Assembly (NCBI GenBank): GCA_051294375.1
Contig: CM119266.1
Location: forward strand, 5,969,431 to 6,033,430
Origin: Paraspadella gotoi
Lineage: Eukaryota; Chaetognatha
Length of the DNA stretch: 64,000 nucleotides
Direction of reading: 5' to 3'
The translations under genes and the position numbers were made by a program. Below the pieces are notes generated by a model. It was given only the letters and a program-made list of their open reading frames with translations, did not search any database and was not told the origin of the DNA. Shown here one piece after another: positions 1-35,697 of the stretch. Numbering within the stretch: position 1 is the first letter of the stretch; each line of letters begins with the position of its first letter.

Positions 1-2
1 TG

Positions 3-133
3 GGTGTGTCCGACCTCGCCTTCAACGTCCTCGTCGTCGTCGGATTCGCGTGGACGAAATGTGTGGACGTCGGCGAATGCGAGATCGATGACGAGAGAGT
101 TGGGGACTTTGCCGTCTTCGTCTATGTCCTCAC
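3..133 (+). CDS. GPCR exon: TM2, extracellular loop 1, start of TM3
   Basis: Open in frame from position 3 and ends at a GTGAGA donor at 134 after two bases of a codon. The reading runs from GVSDLAFNVL through a Cys-containing loop to DFAVFVYVL. The 5' border is off the window. Confidence 0.75.
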
Positions 134-265
134 GTGAGAATGAAATGAATGTGTAATAAGTGTGATAAGTGTGGAAAGTGTGATAAGTGAAAGGTGTGCT
201 CGGAAGAAATTTAGAAGATAGTAAATTTTTTTTTTTAATCTATTTATCTTTAGTTTTTCTTTGAT

Positions 266-334
<69 letters not shown>

Positions 335-3108
335 TGTTTCCATCGATCAATTCATTTAGTAGCTATTTATGAAGGTACTTTTTAATTCATCTGTCAATTG
401 ATGTGAAAAGCAATTATTAATCTATAAAATAAATAAACTTAATATTTATAGTATTTAACATACAATCCAATTTCTTTAGCTTCACCAACCGCCACCTCAC
501 GGCCTACATCGCCCTTCAACGCGCGCTGATCGTTTCGTTCCCTCTTCGCCGCTTCGGTGCTCCAAGTGGAAGGAATTTGCACGTCCCGCCGAAAGTAATA
601 TGGACGTATGGATAAAGGGACCGATACACAAATTCTAGCCATATTCACAGAGATTTACAGACAGACAAATAGACTCCCAAAGTAAGATGGACATACAGAT
701 AAAGGGACTGTTACACAAATTCCCACCACATTCACAGATGGACAAATAGATGCCAAGAGTAAGATGGACATATGGATAAAGGGACTGTCACTCAAATTCC
801 AGCCACATTCACAGAGATTTACAGATGGACAAATAGATGCCGAGAGTAAGATGGACGTACGGATAAAGGGACTGTTACACAAATTCCAGCCACATTCACA
901 GAGATTTACAGAAGGACAAATAGACGCCAAGAGTAAGATGGATGTTATAGCAACAGCCGAGTTGCCGGTGATGCCCATTGGGATGGGGCATCTCACTGTT
1001 GGCTTTTGGGGCTTCCGACCCTCAGTGATGCCTCCTGTCACTGGCGCGGTTACTCTAGGATGGTCTCGTTTTGCCAACACAGAGGGAAGTTGTTAGTTCT
1101 ATGGATGGAATGCAACGTTTAGAATGGTGCGTTCCCCCTCTGAGCCAATGGGATTGGCTGATCGAAGGTGGATGTGAGGCGGTGTGAATATACCACCACA
1201 ACATATGGATAAAGGGACCAATACACAAACTCTTGCCACATTCACAGAAAAAGATGAAGCTACTACAAACCTACTAACATAAATAATAAATAACAGACGG
1301 AAAAAATGAAGCTGGAAACTATGACTGAAGATTAAAAAGACACAGACTTACAGACAACCATTTCTCAAATTCCCCTCATTCACTCCCAATTTACAAAAGG
1401 GCCGTGATCGTCTACGCCATCTTCTCATCTGGGGTGTGGCCCCGATGATCATACTCGGCCTCATTCTTGGGCTGTTACGGCGCCGCCTCATCGTCGGCGA
1501 GGTGCGGCGTCATGAGGACTTTTGGGCGCGCATATTTTTCTTCTTTTCCTTGACGCTGATTCTGTCGTGGACCCTGGTAGTCGCCTGTAGCGCTGCGGTC
1601 GTCGTGTGGAAGACGAGAGGAATGAGCAGGTAGTGGTTTTAAAGATTAAGTTTTAAAGTTGGCTTTTAATTCAGGATAATAAATATGTGGGAAAAGGCAT
1701 TGATTTAATGTCTCAAAAAATTAAAAAATATCCAAATGAAACTACCGTTGTTGCAAATAAACCAATATTTACTCTTTCCCTCTAAATATCCAAAATACAC
1801 TTCTTCAAAACTTCCAAGAAGATCTAATCAAAAGATACAAAAAGTAATTAAATGTGCGTCAATATGCAAATGAGATTAAAGAATTCAGTCTGTAACATGC
1901 TAATACAAATCGAATGTTAATTATGCAATGAAATAGGTCACTTTATGGCAACAGCCGGGTTGCCTGTTATGCCCATTGAGATGGGGCATCTCAAAGTTGG
2001 CTTTGGGGCTTCCAACCCTCAGTGATGCCTCATGTCACTGGCGCAGTTAACCTAGAACGGTCTCGCTTTGCCAACACAGAGGGAAGTCGTTAGGACTGTG
2101 GATAGAACGCAATGCTTGGGATGGTGCGTTCCCCCTCTGAGCCAATGGGATTGGCTGATGATGGATGTGAGGCGGTGAGAATATACCGCCACAGGAACCC
2201 CAGGTCAAGACATCACTCAGGTTCTCCAGGCCTGAGAGGTTTCTGACAAGACTGTTACCATAGAGGGAGAGAGAGAGAACGGGAGATGAGGGGGCATAGG
2301 CATTTGCCATAGAGTACCCCAGGGGCATAGGCGTTTGTTGTAGAGTACCTGAAGTTGGCAGGGCATAGGTGTTTGTTGTAGCGTACCCTGAGAAGGTAGT
2401 AGTGCTCACCACTTATGGAAATAGCCGAGTTGCCTGTGATGCTCATTTGGATGGGGCATCTCACATTTGGCTTTGGGGGCTTCTGACCCTCAGTGACGAC
2501 TCCTGTCACTGGCGCGGTTACCCTAGGACGGTCTCGTTTTGCCAACACAGGGAAGTCGTAAGGACTGTGGGATGGTGCCTTCCCCCTCTGAGCCAATGGG
2601 ATTGGCTGAACGATGATGGATGTGGGGCGGTATTGAAGATATACTATATTATATTCTTAATGGCTGGAGTAAGTTTCTATATTTAGATAATAAAGCACCC
2701 TCCAACCTCCCGCTACCCACGTTACTCCCTCCCTCCAGTCGTAAATCCCGCGGCGAAGAAGTCCAACTTATGGTGGCGTCGGTGGCGGTGGAGTTCGTCG
2801 TCTGCCACGCCCCCCTCGTGGCCAAAATGTTGATGCACCTCTTCGTCGACGACCAACTGGAGGCGTTGGAGAAGATCTCCAACTTCTTTGAAGTCTTCAC
2901 CACTTCCGTCAATCTCTTCCTCTACCTTTTGGTCGGGAAGAGATTTCGAGGGGCCTTCGTCGAGATGATGGGGTGCGGACGGTGGAGCGGGGTGGAAGGG
3001 GGGCGGGGTGTTGATGGTGAAAAGTTGAGGAAGGTGTCGGGGAAGATGGAAAAGGCGGGGCTGGAGTTAGAGTTGAAATCTAAAGCGAATAAATCTTTGC
3101 CAGTTTAA
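3..3108 (+). CDS. Class A-like G protein-coupled receptor, 3' part (four exons, 5' end off the window)
   Basis: Exons 3-133, 480-594, 1400-1629 and 2739-3108 join with matching phases (2, 0, 2) and GT-AG borders, giving about 281 residues. Seen: TM2 with GVSDLAFN, the start of TM3 (DFAVFVYVL), TM3 end and loop 2 with LQRALIVSFPL where a DRY-type motif normally lies, TM4 with a Trp (LIWGVAP), TM5, TM6 with a Pro (VCHAPL), TM7 with SVNLFLY in place of NPxxY, then a basic helix 8 (GKRFRG) and a 40-residue tail. Known: this layout is that of rhodopsin-like receptors; degenerate DRY and NPxxY motifs are common in mollusc orphan or chemosensory receptors. Inferred: a plasma-membrane receptor; ligand unknown. 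TM1 and the N terminus lie before the window. Intron 2 and intron 3 carry copies of a dispersed repeat. Confidence 0.8.
266..334. repeat. (ATCT)n microsatellite in GPCR intron 1
   Basis: About 17 tetranucleotide copies in the 346-bp intron between the first two visible GPCR exons. Confidence 0.95.
480..594 (+). CDS. GPCR exon: end of TM3 and intracellular loop 2
   Basis: The acceptor TTTCTTTAG ends at 479. One base completes the split Thr codon, then the frame reads FTNRHLTAYIALQRALIVSF and a basic loop. I chose the GTAATA donor at 595 because it is phase 0 and fits the next exon; a GTGCTC site at 557 would break the frame. The tandem repeat of intron 2 starts exactly at this donor. Confidence 0.7.
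595..942 (+). repeat. About 87-bp minisatellite starting at the GPCR exon donor
   Basis: Four units, at about 600, 686, 764 and 850. Each has GATGGAC(G/A)TA, GGATAAAGGGAC, CACAAATTC, CACATTCACAGA and ACAAATAGA, and each ends in (G/A)AGTAAG. The first unit begins at the GTAATA donor. A further partial unit is at 1203-1248. Confidence 0.85.
945..1195. repeat. Dispersed repeat, copy 1 (GPCR intron 2)
   Basis: About 250 bp starting near GCAACAGCCGAGTTGCC, with a middle CCCTCAGTGATGCCT and an end GAGCCAATGGGATTGGCTGA. It is highly similar to copies at 1944-2206 and 2407-2640. No ORF, terminal inverted repeat or poly(A) was seen, so its class is unknown. Confidence 0.85.
1400..1629 (+). CDS. GPCR exon: TM4, loop 2, TM5
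   Basis: Starts phase 0 after ACAAAAG and ends phase 2 at AG|GTAGTG. It reads GRDRLRHLLIWGVAPMIILG, a short basic loop and a hydrophobic TM5 (FFFFSLTLILSWTLVVACSA), then basic residues of loop 3. Confidence 0.8.
1944..2206. repeat. Dispersed repeat, copy 2 (GPCR intron 3)
   Basis: Same element as at 945-1195, in the same orientation, with scattered substitutions and small indels. Confidence 0.85.
2295..2397. repeat. Short tandem repeat (unit about 44 bp, three copies)
   Basis: Three units built on GGCATAGGCGTTTGTTGTAG followed by AGTACC, lying between two copies of the dispersed repeat in GPCR intron 3. Confidence 0.8.
2407..2640. repeat. Dispersed repeat, copy 3 (GPCR intron 3)
   Basis: Third copy of the element, about 100 bp before the last GPCR exon and in the same orientation as the other two. 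Confidence 0.85.
2739..3108 (+). CDS. GPCR last exon: TM6, TM7, C-terminal tail
   Basis: The acceptor CTCCCTCCAG ends at 2738 and one base completes a Ser codon. The frame carries TM6 with VCHAPL, TM7 with SVNLFLYLLVGKRFR and a Gly/Lys-rich tail ending in TAA at 3106-3108. An AATAAA at 3088-3093 falls inside the coding sequence, 12 bases before the stop codon; whether it is used is unknown. Confidence 0.85.
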
Positions 3109-4389
3109 CCATGTTGTTGTTCTTTTTTTTTTATCGGCTAATGGTTTTTGTAGAAAATTTCATAAAAGTGATATAATAATGATAAAAACTCCATTACTTT
3201 TTCCAAACTGATTCCAAATTTTCTTTTTACTTTAATATCTACCGTACTCTACTGGCAGTCAAAACTTCATCGTTAAACCTTTTCAGCCCCGCTGTTCATT
3301 TCTTAAACTAAAAAATCTCGGAAAACTTTAGAGGAAAGTGACATCTACCGTCCGACGTTAGATAACTAGGTGCGTCACTATAACAAAAACATTTTTTTAC
3401 GTATTTCCCTTTCATAAGCTTAGTGTACGCTTTATATGCTATTATAATATTTTATAGCAAAATACATAAAATCCTGCCTATTAACATCTTAGTGTTAAAA
3501 AAAAAAACGATTTAAAGGACACTAGTTATATTTATTGTAATAAGCACGTTGTACAATACACCGGAAAAAAAAAATTTCAATCATAACAAAAAATATTACA
3601 CATTCGAGCAAAAGATGACAATAATTCCATACAAAAACACGACTGTCATTTACAAAGAGAACAATATTTGTAGAAAATTTTAGAGTGTTAAATCGAAAGA
3701 AAACTGGTTTTAGCTCATTGTAATTAAAATACAGTATTACAAACGGGGGAAATTCATACAAAAACAAAAGATGCAATGTAGATGATATAAGTTAAGACAA
3801 AGACTAAGCGCTGTGAAATTCCGCAAACGTAAGGGGGCAGCAATGGGTGTGGCTTTGGGGTCAGAAAGGTATATAGGTAAGGGGAGGTAAGGCATTTGAA
3901 TTCAAAGTGAGTCACTGAAGGCACTAAATGGTAAGGCATTTTAAATGAATTGGAATACTACCGTTGGACACTAAATGATAAAATATCTTCAGATTAATGG
4001 AAATAATTACAATTAAAAACAGGCATTACAGTTAGGTTACTTTATGATGGAAAAATAAATAAGGCATGTATCGTAAAAGAAAGTTTGTCCGCTGCGGATT
4101 GCGCTCAAGGTAAGTAAGGAAAAAGACCGAAGGGGGCAGGAAAGGAAAATATCCAAAGTATCGTGAAACATGTGAGGTAAAGGGCATTAGGGCATTAGGG
4201 TATTAAGGCAGACAGATAGAAATTTATAAGGAAATAACATTTTTTTTTAAATAAATGCGGCACTGATTGGTGAGAAGTCTTACAGAAAGGCGTTCAAAAG
4301 TTTTGGGGGGTCACAAGGCGCCTGTTTCTTAACCTTTCTCTCTTTCTCGTTCTCCTTTTCTTTTTACATAATGTTTAACCACCTCCTCA
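3109..4389. other. Intergenic stretch between convergent genes
   Basis: AT-rich DNA between the GPCR stop on the plus strand and the CUB-gene stop on the minus strand. It contains short repeated phrases such as TAAGGCATTT but no gene that I can support. Confidence 0.7.
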
Positions 4390-27997
<23,608 letters not shown>

Positions 27998-28046
27998 CTG
28001 AGCTGGATCGTGGCGGAGAGAGAGAGAGAGAGGAGAGAGAGATGAG

Positions 28047-28088
<42 letters not shown>

Positions 28089-28329
28089 AAGGGGGTTAAG
28101 AAATTTGTGGATTTGGTGAATTTGAGACGGAAATGAAACTGACGAAATAACAATAATAGTACACTATAATTATACTTATGATATTTTATGTGTCATTTCA
28201 ACCTGATTGCGTCATGCAGTGATCACGTGACGACAATAGTATGAAAATATATAATAATCGATTATTAATCAATTATTATCGATTCACTATTTTAAAATCA
28301 AGTAGACATACAGACGGCGGAACAGATGA

Positions 28330-31300
28330 ACCACCGTTCGACCCACCGACCAACAGACCGACCGACCGATCAGCGACCTGACCGACCGATCCGACCGACA
28401 CCCGACCGACTCAGGCGAACCCCGACGACTCGAACGACTCACCGACGCGACCAGACCGACTCGACCGACCGACCGATCACCGACCGACCGAACCGACTCA
28501 GTGACCGACCGACCGACTCAGCGGACCGACCGAGCCACTCCGACTTCGACCGACCGACCTCGGTGACCGACCGACTCAGTCGACCGACCGACCGACTCAC
28601 GGACGACCGCCGACACCGACCGCTCGCCGACCAGTGCGACCGAACCCGACTCAGTGAGACCGACCGACCGACTCAGGACCGAACCGACCGACTCAGCGAC
28701 CGACCGACCGACTCAACCGACCGACCGACGCGACTCAGTGACCGACCGGACCGACTAGCACCGCCGACCGACTCAACGCGGACGTCCCGACCGAGCCGAG
28801 CCGACTCAGTGACCGACCCGAGCCGACTCCAAGGCGCCAACCGACCGCTCCGAGCTCCAGACGATGCACCGACCCGCCGACTCATGGACCGATCCGAAAT
28901 CCGAACTCAGCGAGCCGCGCTCAGCACCGCCCTCAGTGACCGACCGACCGACCTACGACCGTGCCGACCGACTTGTCAGCGACCGACCACGTCAGTGAAC
29001 CGACCGACGCGAAACTCAGCGACCGACGCGACCGACTCACACCGACCGATGCACGAACCGGACCCGACTCAGCGACGACCGCCGAGCTCAGCGACCGATC
29101 CGACCGACTTCACACCACGACCGACTCAGTGAGCGAGCACCTCAGTGACCGAACCGACCGACTCCGCACGATCGAGCGAACAGGACCGACGCGACCGACT
29201 CAGACCGACCGAGCCGATCCCGACACTCACCGACCGATCCGACCGACCGCCGACACGACCGAACCGAACTCAGCGACGCGATCCGAACGCGACTCAGTGA
29301 CGCGAGCCGGAACCGACCGAGCGTCAGCGACCGACCGACACGTGCCGCCGACGACCACCGACCACCGACGACCAGACCGACTGACCGACTCAGCGACCGA
29401 CCGACCGACTCAGCGACCGAACCGACCACCAGATCGACCGACGCGACTCGGACTCACGATCGCGACCTGTGAACCGACTCGACGACTCGACCGACCGACT
29501 CCACCGACTCACCGCCGACCGAACGACCGACTCACGACGACCGACGCGACTCAGTGACCGACCCGACCGACTCAGCGACCGACCGACCGACTCAGGACCG
29601 ACCGCACCTGCTCACCGACCAGACCGACCGACTCACTGTGACCGAGGCCGACCGATCTCAACGCGACCCGACCGACCGACTTCAGCTGACGACCGACCGA
29701 CTCACACCGTCCGACCGACTCACCGACCGACCCGACCGACTCAGCGACCGAGGACCGACTCAGCGACCGACCCCGACCGACTCAGTGACCGACGCGCCGA
29801 CTCAGCGACCGATCCACGACCGACTCACGACGACCGACCGACTCACCGACCGACCGACCGACGTCAGTGACCGACCGACCTAACTCAGCGACCGACCGAC
29901 CGACTCACGACCGACCGACTCGCGACCATCCGACCGACGACCGCCGACTCAGTGACGACCGACCGACCGAACTCAGGACCGACCGACCGACGCTGCAGCC
30001 GACGACCCGACCGACTCAAACCGAACCGACTCAGCGACCGACCGATCCGACTCAGTGACCGACCGACCGACTCACCGACCGACCGACCGACTCAGTGACA
30101 ACCGAACCGACCGACTCAGTACGGCGACCGACGCGACTCAGCGACCGAACCGACGACTCACCGACCGAACCGACCGACTCAGCCGACCGACCGACCACGA
30201 CACGTCAGCGACGACGACGCCCGACCGACTCAGTGACCGACCGACCGACTCAGTGACCGACCGACCGACTCAGCGACCGACCCGACCGACTCACCGACCG
30301 ACTCACCGACCGACCGATCGCGACCGACATCAGCGACCGACCGACCGACTCACCGACGACCGACGACCGAGCTCAGTGACCGACCGACCGACCAGTACCG
30401 ACTCAGTGACCGACCGTACCGACTCAGCGACCCGGACTCATGCCGACCGACTCGACCCGATCGCCAGCGACCGACCGAACCGATCACCACGCGACCGACC
30501 GACTCAGCGACCGACGCGACCGACTGCAGCGACCGGACCACCTCTCAGCCGACGCGACGACCGACTCAGGACCGACCGACCGACTCAGCGACCCGCCCCG
30601 CCCCGAACGACCGAAACCGACTCACCGACACGACCGACGACTCAGGACCGACGCGACCTGACTCAGCGAACCGACCGACCGGACCTCGACGACGACCGAC
30701 TCCGACCGATCACCACCGACCGACGTACGTCAGTGAGCCGACCGACCGACTCAGCGACCGACCCGACCGACTCAGACGCGACCGACAGCGACCGACCTCA
30801 CCGACCGACGCGACCGACTCAGTGACGCCGACTCCGACCACCGACCGACCGTCAGCGACCGACCGACCGACTCAGCGACCGACCGACCGGACTCAGGCCG
30901 ACGACCGACCGACCGACCGACTCAGCGCGACCGACCACGACCGACGACTCAGTGACGCGACCGACCGACTCAGGCCGACCCGACCGACCGGAGCTCAGCG
31001 ACCGGACCGACCGCGACCTACCCGAGACCGCGACCGACCGACTCAGTGACCGACCGACCGACCTGACCGACCGAGCCAGACCGACTCACGCGACCGACCG
31101 ACTCACCCGACCGACCGACCGACTCAGCGACCGACCGACCGACTCAACCGACCGACCGACCGACCAGCGACTGCAGACCGACCGACTCAGCCGACCGACC
31201 GACCGACTCAGCGACCGACCGACCGACTCAGTCCCGACCAGACCGACCGACTCAGTGACCGACCGACGCGACCTCAGCGACGCGACCGACCGACCACCGA

Positions 31301-31335
31301 CTGCGACCGACCGACTCAGCGACCGACCGACCCCA
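28330..31335. repeat. 3-kb minisatellite, unit about 20 bp (CGACCGACCGACCGACTCAG)
   Basis: Irregular units of GACCGACC and GACTCAG(C/T). The irregularity fits uncorrected long reads. ORFs of up to 268 codons here are artefacts of repeat length. On the minus strand the unit contains GGTGAGTCGG, a donor-like word. Confidence 0.95.
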
Positions 31336-31544
31336 AGTGTCTTTAAAGAATCGTTTTCCGACGACTCTCGGCGCAACTAAAAAACTGAAAATCCTTAAAG
31401 ATGAAGTTTTAGTGAATTAAATATATTGGAGTTTCTGAGTTTGTTTTCTGATTTTGTCACACATTCGTTGAACTATATTTCAACGAATTTGCTGTCGGTA
31501 CAAGCTGATGATTTGCTTAAGTACTGAGCTGATGCGAATTGCGA

Positions 31545-32190
31545 GTATGACGTTTAGGGCAAGGTGATGCAGTTTAGGCGAGGGTGATTAGTGCGAGACG
31601 TGATGAGCGAGGGTGAAGTGCAGGTGATGAGCGAGGGGGGCAGGTGATGAGAGGGGTTGATTGAGCGAGTGGTGTTAGTGCGAAGGGGTGATGAGCGAGG
31701 GGTGATTAGTCGAAAGGGGTGAGGGAGTGGATGCAGGTGCGAGGGGTGATGACGAGTGAAGATAGTGCGAAGGTGTGATGAGCGAGGGGGTGATGAGCGA
31801 GGGTGATTAGTGCGAAGGAGGGTGATGATGCGAGGGGGTGATTAGTGGCGAAAAGGGGCTGATGAGCGAGGGGTGATTAGTGCGAAAAGGGTGTGATGAG
31901 CGAGGGGTGATGGCAGGGTTTAGTCGAAAGCGGGGTGATGAGCGAGGGGGTGAATAGCGAGGGGTGATTAGTGCGTAAAGGGGTGGATGAGCGAGGGGGT
32001 GATTAGTGCGAAAAGGGGGTGGTGAGCGAGGGGTGATTAGTGCGAAAGGCGGTGTGATGAGCGAGGGGGTGATGAGCGAGGGGTGATTTAGTGCGAAAGG
32101 GGTGTGATGAGCGGAGGGGTGATTTAGTGCGAAAAGGGGTGATGAGCGAGGGGTGATTAGTGCGAAAGGGCAGGTGGTGAGCGCAAAGTG
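31545..32190. repeat. Minisatellite of GGTGATGAGCGAGG and GGTGATTAGTGCGAAAAG
   Basis: About 20 irregular units of 30-35 bp. A shorter inverted copy is at 42870-43060. Confidence 0.9.
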
Positions 32191-32315
32191 GTGAGTTGTG
32201 AAGCGAAACGCGAGTCCGTGAATTTCGGTGAATGAGTGAATGAGCAAATCGAAGGCGGAAAGAGAAAATTTAAGAGAGACAAGAGCGAAGAGCGAAGGTT
32301 GCTATCGCTTCCGGG

Positions 32316-32318
<3 letters not shown>

Positions 32319-32386
<68 letters not shown>

Positions 32387-32468
32387 GAGGGGGAGTTGAT
32401 GTGGGTTAATCCTGGATATTCGAGAGATTTACGCTTAGAAAATGAGTTACGAGTTGAGTAAGTTTCGC

Positions 32469-32509
<41 letters not shown>

Positions 32510-32538
32510 AGAGAGAGAAGAGAGAGAGAGAGAGAGAG

Positions 32539-32574
<36 letters not shown>

Positions 32575-32577
32575 AGA
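32319..32577. repeat. Two (AG)n tracts
   Basis: Runs at 32319-32383 and 32469-32577 with a short unique spacer. The inverted copies in the other arm are at 42465-42730. Confidence 0.9.
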
Positions 32578-32659
32578 TTGTTCGAACAAAATTCGTTTAC
32601 TTCGCGAGAGAAGTCAAGAGAAAATTGGTTTCTAAATATTTTGAAACTTTTTCCGGGTC

Positions 32660-33441
32660 TTGTCGTCGTCATTGTCGTCGTCGCTGTCGTCGTTGTTGTC
32701 GTCGTCGCTGTCGTCGTTGTTGTCGTCGTCGTTGTCATTCTTATTATTATCTCCACCATAACTTGTTTAAACTTTACATCCGGAAAACTCGAATGATTTA
32801 TTGTCATCAAAAAGAAGAGAAAATCAAAAAACTATTTTTGAATCGAAAATAAATTAATGACAAAAAAAAACATTCTTTTGTTCTTTTGTTCTTTTGATGA
32901 TTTTCACGCACGTCCTGCTTTTCACAATAATCACTAGATCACAAAGTCGTGACTTTTTCGTGATTCTCAAAAGTTAACTTTTTCAACATTTTTTAATATA
33001 ACGAGTCCATTGATTATGAAAAAAAAATGTATAGTACTTTTTTTAGCAAAGACCCCTCACACTATCTCTCACTCTTTTCTTTATATCATTTAGCTAAACT
33101 CGTAATTAATCAATTTATTAATGAGAAAAATAAATGCCGACGCTAATCTCGCGCGAAAAACCCGAGCGATCGATTAATCTTATCTGTCGGTCCTCCATTT
33201 TTTATGGGGAGAAAATATCTGTAAAACGTCCGAAGTAATTCGCATACATCATCGTCGTCGTCGTCGTCGTTATCGTCGTTACGATCGTCGTCGCTGTCGT
33301 CGTAGTTATCGTCGTCGTTGTAATCAGTAATAGTTTATTTCAGTTGTTTTATTAATTTTTTTATATTATTTTTATTATTGCACGTTTCTTTTTTTTTTAA
33401 TCTTCACTGCGATATTTCCGTCGTCATCTTAGTCTTTATCG

Positions 33442-33473
<32 letters not shown>

Positions 33474-35052
33474 ATCGTCGTCTTTTTTTATGAAACTTAC
33501 TTTTTTAAAAAAACTGAGCAAATGACGTCACAGACGATTTTGAAATAAAACGAAATCGACGTCTGAAAACTAAAAAAAATTGAAAAAGGAAAAAACAAAA
33601 AAAACCCGCTGAAGACAAATGATTTTATCGAGAAAGAAAACTTTACTAATTTCTCCGTCGTTATAATTTTCTAATTAACTTTTTTCTTCAAATTTGAGTT
33701 GTTTTAGCATCGAGTTCAGACATTAATTAATTGAAACAAAATTGTCAACTCGGTCGCGAAAAAGGTGAATCAAAATCGAGAGCGAATTGTATTCAAAGCA
33801 AAATTGTAACAATTTTTTTCTACATTAAGTTTCTTCGCATTTTTGTCCGTCGTGATGCTGAGCGGAGATTGTTGTTCACAAGTCCCGTTGATGTTAAAGA
33901 AGTTGCTGCAGAAGTTTGGTGAAAAAAACCCATCGGTGTCGCTGTTGTAGACATGAAGTTTCATAACAGAGAGAGTTAAATGAACAAGAATAAGTAAATA
34001 ATGTTTCTTGAGACTATGAAGATTAGAGATTTGACGTCTCTGATATTCCTCCTCCGGTGGAAATCACCAAGCTTCCTCTTCCTTATGATTTCTGTTTGAG
34101 ACACAAGATAAAAAAACCTCAATGTTATGAAATTTAAAGAAAATCACATCTTTTTAAAGGATTGTTTTGTCCTTTTGCAAAATTAGTTTTTCTTTTTTCC
34201 TTTATAATTTTACGATAAGTTGGCTGAAGATAACTAAATTAGTGTGGGCAGATATGGCAATGTTTTGCTCAAACTTGTTCACCCTCTAACTTGGCACATG
34301 GAAAATGTATTTACTTTAATCAACAAGCTCACAAGCGCGATTTCACACGACGAGTTTCTTTACAAAATTTTATGATGTTTTAGCAGTTTTTTTGACTGCA
34401 ATTATAACAGGGGAACATACATAATGAAAATGTAGGAGAGAGAAGCAGAATATCCCACGCATCCCTTATGGAATTGTCTACTTTCTGATAGCGGTAATAG
34501 TAGTAAGAATGGCAGCTTTCCCAATGTGCGAGGTTGCAAAAGTATGCGCCGCCTACTCTGGACACAGAAGATCATGGTTTTAAATATATTGTATTGTCAT
34601 GACAATTTTTTACATGGGTACCAATTTTAATTATTCTTTTATTTACCCGTAAAAAGGAACTTTTTAATTTCGTTCCAAAAGACCTGGGCCTCCCAGTATT
34701 TAGTCATTACTTTAGACATGGATGAAGAAATCATATCCGCTACTTGTATTTTTGCACAAATGACGTCGCTTTTTTTTTAAATTAATTTTGTTGTAGTCCG
34801 TGTGATACAAAATAAAATTGATGCGAAATTAACTTATAAATATACTTTATTAGTTGAATTTGTGATTCTAATTTGGTTCTTTCTTCCATATTCATTTTAA
34901 TACTTAAAAAGAGAATACAAAAATTTAGATTTTTGAATAGTAAAATTTATAATCATTTTCTTTAACCGTTTTTCCTATTTATCTACAATACATAGCATAT
35001 TCAAATTTTAATTAATACTTGTATTAATTTTTTAAAAACATACTTAAAAAAA
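32660..35052. other. Non-coding part of the left arm
   Basis: (CGT)n runs at 32661-32735, 33250-33320 and 33435-33482, AT-rich sequence, and two short minus-strand ORFs (33770-33964, 34380-34565) that contain several Cys but have no splice or start support. No gene called. Confidence 0.55.
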
Positions 35053-35503
35053 TCAATATTTTTTAAGAAAATCGGCAAAAACTTTCAAATCTTCGCTCAA
35101 ATAAATAGAAGTGTCGAAGGCGCCGTCGGTAGAAGCAGCATTGGCGTTCGCTGCGGCGTCCCCTGCGTCCGCTGCGGCGTTCCCTGCGTCTTCTGCGGCA
35201 GTGGCGGCGTCCCCGGAGTCCGCAGCAGCAGCGGCGGCGTCCGAGGCTTGGTTCACTTCGTCGGGAGAAGCGGCATCTGTAGTCAGAGTCTTAGAGGACA
35301 TATCTTCGTGGGTTTCGCTGTGGCCTTCGCTGTGGATGTCTTTGTGGATGTCTTTGTGGTCGTCCTTGTTGGCGTCGTCGTCATCGTCGTTGTGGGTGTC
35401 GCTGTGGGTGTCGCTGTGGGCGTGGTCGCGATTGACGTCGTCGTTTTGATCGACGTCGACGGAAATTTCCTTTCGCTTCATGGCCACCAAATCGTCGATG
35501 CGT
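35053..35503 (-). CDS. Last exon of an unrecognised Asp/His- and Ala-rich protein
   Basis: Starts after ACACATTTAG and ends TGA at 35053 (149 codons plus stop). Reads RIDDLVAMKRKEISVDVDQN, a His/Asp repeat (HSDTHSDTHNDDDDD, HKDIHKDIHSEGHSETHEDM), an Ala/Asp repeat (AADAGDAAANANAAS) and a conserved-looking end LSEDLKVFADFLKKY. The preceding exon is missing in the gap 35698-35961, but the inverted copy (39048-39188, plus strand) supplies it: VTFEQKVANMEREEFFK, whose phase-2 end fits this acceptor. The family is not recognised. It may bind metal through the His/Asp repeat, but that is only a guess. It lies downstream of the CCDC102 stop and poly(A) signal, so I treat it as a separate gene. Confidence 0.6.
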
Positions 35504-35697
35504 CTAAATGTGTCAATCAATCAATCAATCTATCAATCAAACCAATCAATAAAACCAATAAATATATCAATTGATCAATAGATCAATCAAATTAAACAAT
35601 CAATCATTCAATTGTTTAAACGCTACATTGAACTTTCAGAATAGTCAAATATGACCAGTCAAAAAAAATTAATTCATTAATAAATAAGTCACTGACT

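Noticed and set aside
28326-31380. Plus-strand ORFs of up to 268 codons rich in Arg, Asp, Pro and Thr
   Set aside because: They are readings of a 20-bp minisatellite whose unit is open in several frames.
31545-32190. CRISPR-like array
   Set aside because: Units are contiguous without unique spacers, in a eukaryotic context; a minisatellite.
33770-34565. Small Cys-containing ORFs on the minus strand
   Set aside because: No signal peptide, start context or splice partner; overlapping frames are equally open.
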